In this document: in pieces, positions 61,687 to 64,000 of the stretch
How positions within the stretch are numbered: position 1 is the first letter of the stretch
Layout: every line of letters starts with the position of its first letter
DNA from: Lotus japonicus
Lineage: Eukaryota > Streptophyta > Magnoliopsida > Fabales > Fabaceae
Length of the DNA: 64,000 bases
Reading direction: 5' to 3'
Assembly: GCF_012489685.1 (NCBI RefSeq)
Contig: NC_080044.1
Location: 66,574,732-66,638,731 of the forward strand
The notes under the pieces: generated by a model
What the model saw: the letters and a program-made list of their open reading frames with translations, nothing else
Database searches by the model: none
Told to the model about the DNA's origin: nothing
Translations under genes and position numbers: made by a program

Positions 61687-61917
61687 ACCCATTTTTCAAG
61701 TTTTGATTTTTATTTAATGGTGTGTCGCGCCACGTAGGACGCTGACATGGCATTTAACGATCACGTCGTCCATATGTTAACGTCAAAGTGACGGAGAGGC
61801 ATTCATTACACTTTTTGAAAACATGGAGGGTACAAATGTAGATGAAATAAGAGTAGGGGCGATTTTTGCACAAACTTAATACATCATGAGCATGAAATGT
61901 TTTTAAGCCTAAAAAAA

Positions 61918-62930
61918 ATTAAATATGACTTAACAAATGAAGGTAGAATCCTTTGTTACATGTAATAAGACATGCCATGTCCTGTCTTAATATTTTTATG
62001 TATTTAGATGCTCTATTTAGTTATGTTAATTAAACAATCATATGTCCAGATCTTTTTGTTGAATTCGTATCTTGAAGGGTGCATTTAGATAAAGTGTGTC
62101 AGAATCGACCAAGGCCTTGATTCATGGGCACCATGGATTGATCAATTAAAAGACATGAAACTTGATGCTATCAATCAAATGAAACACTTCAATTGATTTT
62201 TTGTCCGGATATAATATATTGTTCGTACACTAATAAACAAATTCTAACACTGTTTTACCATATTATATACACGTGTAAGTGCAGCCAAATCGGTAGCTTA
62301 TGTGTCATTTGTCATGCAATGAATGTCTGTTATTGAGTGATGGAAATATGGATTGCCCAAAGTACCGAACATTGCATCCATGAATGGGTAGCGTGACTAT
62401 TTAATAATTCAGTAGCATTTTTCTCCCAAACAAATTTAAAAAGTTGAAATTTCATAAAAAAAAAATTAATTCTACCTGAAATTGAGTTGTTGAATTTTTA
62501 ACTACGAGTTGTAAAATATAAAAATTTAATTTGAATTCAAGAAGTTTTGTAAAAAAATATATATACATATGATCGAGAAAGTAAATAGATTTTAAATATT
62601 TTCATGTATTCATTGTGACTCATTCACAAAGTTTTTTTTATTCTCATTTAATTTTCACTTATTTTTTCTACATATCTCTCTTCTTTATACATCATAGTAT
62701 TATTTATTTTATATCATTTTTATTCTATCTTCCCGTTGTACCAAAAATATCATTTTTCTTCATTTCTTTCATTCAGTGCATGAGATCAAGTTGTAAATAA
62801 AAAGTTTCAAAAAAAAAAGTCGTAAACAACAACTTATTGATACAATGTGGAAAATACAAATTAAATAATAGGTATTTATAATTTAATTACATAATATGAT
62901 TCATCTTTTTCCTCACTTGGTTTTTTTTCC
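61918..62930. other. AT-rich intergenic region, no gene seen
   Basis: No supported feature. Confidence 0.45.
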
Positions 62931-63095
62931 ATTTTGGGTTTTTCCCTAGTAAGGTTTTAATGAGGCATGGTCTCTAAGATGCTCTTTTAAAGGGTTTTTT
63001 TGTTATATGTCACAGTTTCCCATTGTCATGAGAGGGTTGTTCTCATGAAAGTTTACATTATATTCAATAAAGTTTTATGCTGTCAAAAAAAATGA
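62930..63095 (+). repeat. Possible retroelement 3' end remnant
   Basis: Contains GGGTTTTTCCCTAGTAAGG and TTTTAATGAGGCA, a phrase I associate with the 3' part of plant retroelements, then AATAAAGTTTTATG and an eight-A run, like a polyadenylated end. No coding sequence precedes it. Confidence 0.3.
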
Positions 63096-64000
63096 TTAAC
63101 TCTAATGATAAAAATAGAATATCCTCACTAAAATCTTGATTCTAATTCTTACATGCAAATTTTCATTCCAATAAAGGTGGTTTAAATAAAATTATATCAA
63201 AGGTGATTTTACTCTATTTTAGTATATCAATAAGAAAATTTATAAATTAAAAAATGAAAAATTTTATGAATTTTTGACCAACTTATCTTGATTTTTATTG
63301 GCCTCACCTATAATAGAGTTAAATCACTCTCATGGGTACTAAAATAGCCTCGTATAGACCACAAACCTTAAAAGAGAACAATTTTAAAAAGAAAAATAGC
63401 ACACAGTATCTTTTTATGAAAAGAATGTGTTCATAAATATAGGTAACTTAAAATTTTGATGAACCATTTGATTCTTTTTTTCTAAACTACCCTCATATTT
63501 AATATGTGAGATATAATGAAATTTCGAGATATTAACTTAGAGAGAAATTCATATAGGAAATTAAATAAGAGTAATATAGAAAAACTAATAATAATTATTT
63601 TACAAATTTATCTCTAATAATTACTACGTTTCTTAATGAAAGAGAATTAAGTAAAAATAATTTTTATATATAATATTGTACATGCTAGCCGCCAAAAATG
63701 TTTTCACACTAAAAAATACTGTGTGTGCTTTCATTAATAGGTTATTCTAACTTATTCCAAGTTACTCCTTAGATGTCTTTTCATTAAATAAATTTATTCA
63801 ACTTTTTATTCAGTCAATAAATAGGGTTAATGATTGGATGAAAAATTAAATTAATGAGATGACAAAAATTATTCGACTAAAAAAATTGAAAGACTCAAAT
63901 TAAGTGGAAAAAAAAACCTAGAGGAAATCATCCGGTCGAGTATTGTGCTAAAGAGACCAAAGTGTTACTATACAATTTCTTTGTAAACTTCATTATATCA
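63096..64000. other. AT-rich intergenic region to the window end
   Basis: No ORF, RNA gene or repeat I can support. Confidence 0.45.

Larger units (their letters stand above)
60475..61909. mobile_element. Fold-back / long-TIR element, ~1.43 kb
   Basis: Left end GGCTTAAAAGCATTTCATG, right complement GGCTTAAAAACATTTCATG. The inverted similarity continues inward for about 550-650 bp per arm, almost to a short centre near 61040-61250. It is flanked by TAAAAAAA on both sides (60467-60474, 61910-61917), an 8-bp match fitting Mutator-like or fold-back elements, though A-runs make this weak. The arms differ by indels: the left has a second copy of a ~55-bp block (60606 and 60748), and the right has an extra ~55 bp near 61720-61780 and an insertion near 61490-61665. 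No transposase frame. Confidence 0.75.

Overview
This window is nuclear DNA of a flowering plant. The protein genes have GT-AG introns, one tRNA gene is of the plant type, and the rest is AT-rich and packed with plant transposons: Helitrons, PIF/Harbinger and hAT derivatives, Ty1/copia and Ty3-like LTRs. The LTR and MITE styles suggest a eudicot, perhaps a legume, but that is inference. No bacterial or organellar segment and no CRISPR array was seen.

Region 1 (1-23291) is the same ~11.3 kb written twice, separated by a gap of exactly 100 N (11299-11398) and a 0.6 kb unique stretch. Each copy holds an autonomous-type plant Helitron on the minus strand. It has an RPA1-like single-strand-DNA-binding protein gene, then a multi-exon RepHel gene (HUH Rep endonuclease plus PIF1-like helicase), with a short non-autonomous Helitron nested between them. 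RepHel has two in-frame TAG codons shared by both copies. Nearly all differences between the copies are 1-bp indels within about 2.7 kb of the gap, so I read this mainly as an unmerged contig overlap rather than a biological duplication. Plus-strand exons of an unidentified gene lie next to the Helitron.

Region 2 (23292-38240) is mostly non-coding: a 1.67 kb Harbinger derivative with a striking ACCGGTT cluster, a Helitron remnant, a copia LTR fragment, another Helitron-type terminal hairpin and a decayed inverted-repeat element.

Region 3 (38247-40622) is the best host-gene segment: a four-exon gene for a 181-residue protein of unknown function with the same motif encoded in exons 1 and 2, two G-boxes upstream, and a tRNA-Val(UAC) gene behind it.

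Region 4 (40623-50250) contains LTR-like sequence with minisatellites and no convincing gene. Region 5 has a single-exon gene at 50392-50625 for a 77-residue atypical HLH protein resembling UPBEAT1/PAR-type regulators.

Region 6 (52527-58381) is a three-level nest: a Harbinger MITE with TTA target duplications was hit by a gag-only copia element (ATTTG duplications), whose 5' LTR was hit by a 1.9 kb solo LTR. The copia element has a copy of its own 5' genomic flank just before the 3' LTR. Region 7 (59068-64000) has a clean hAT MITE with an 8-bp target duplication and a 1.4 kb fold-back element carrying tRNA-like SINE heads in opposite orientation.
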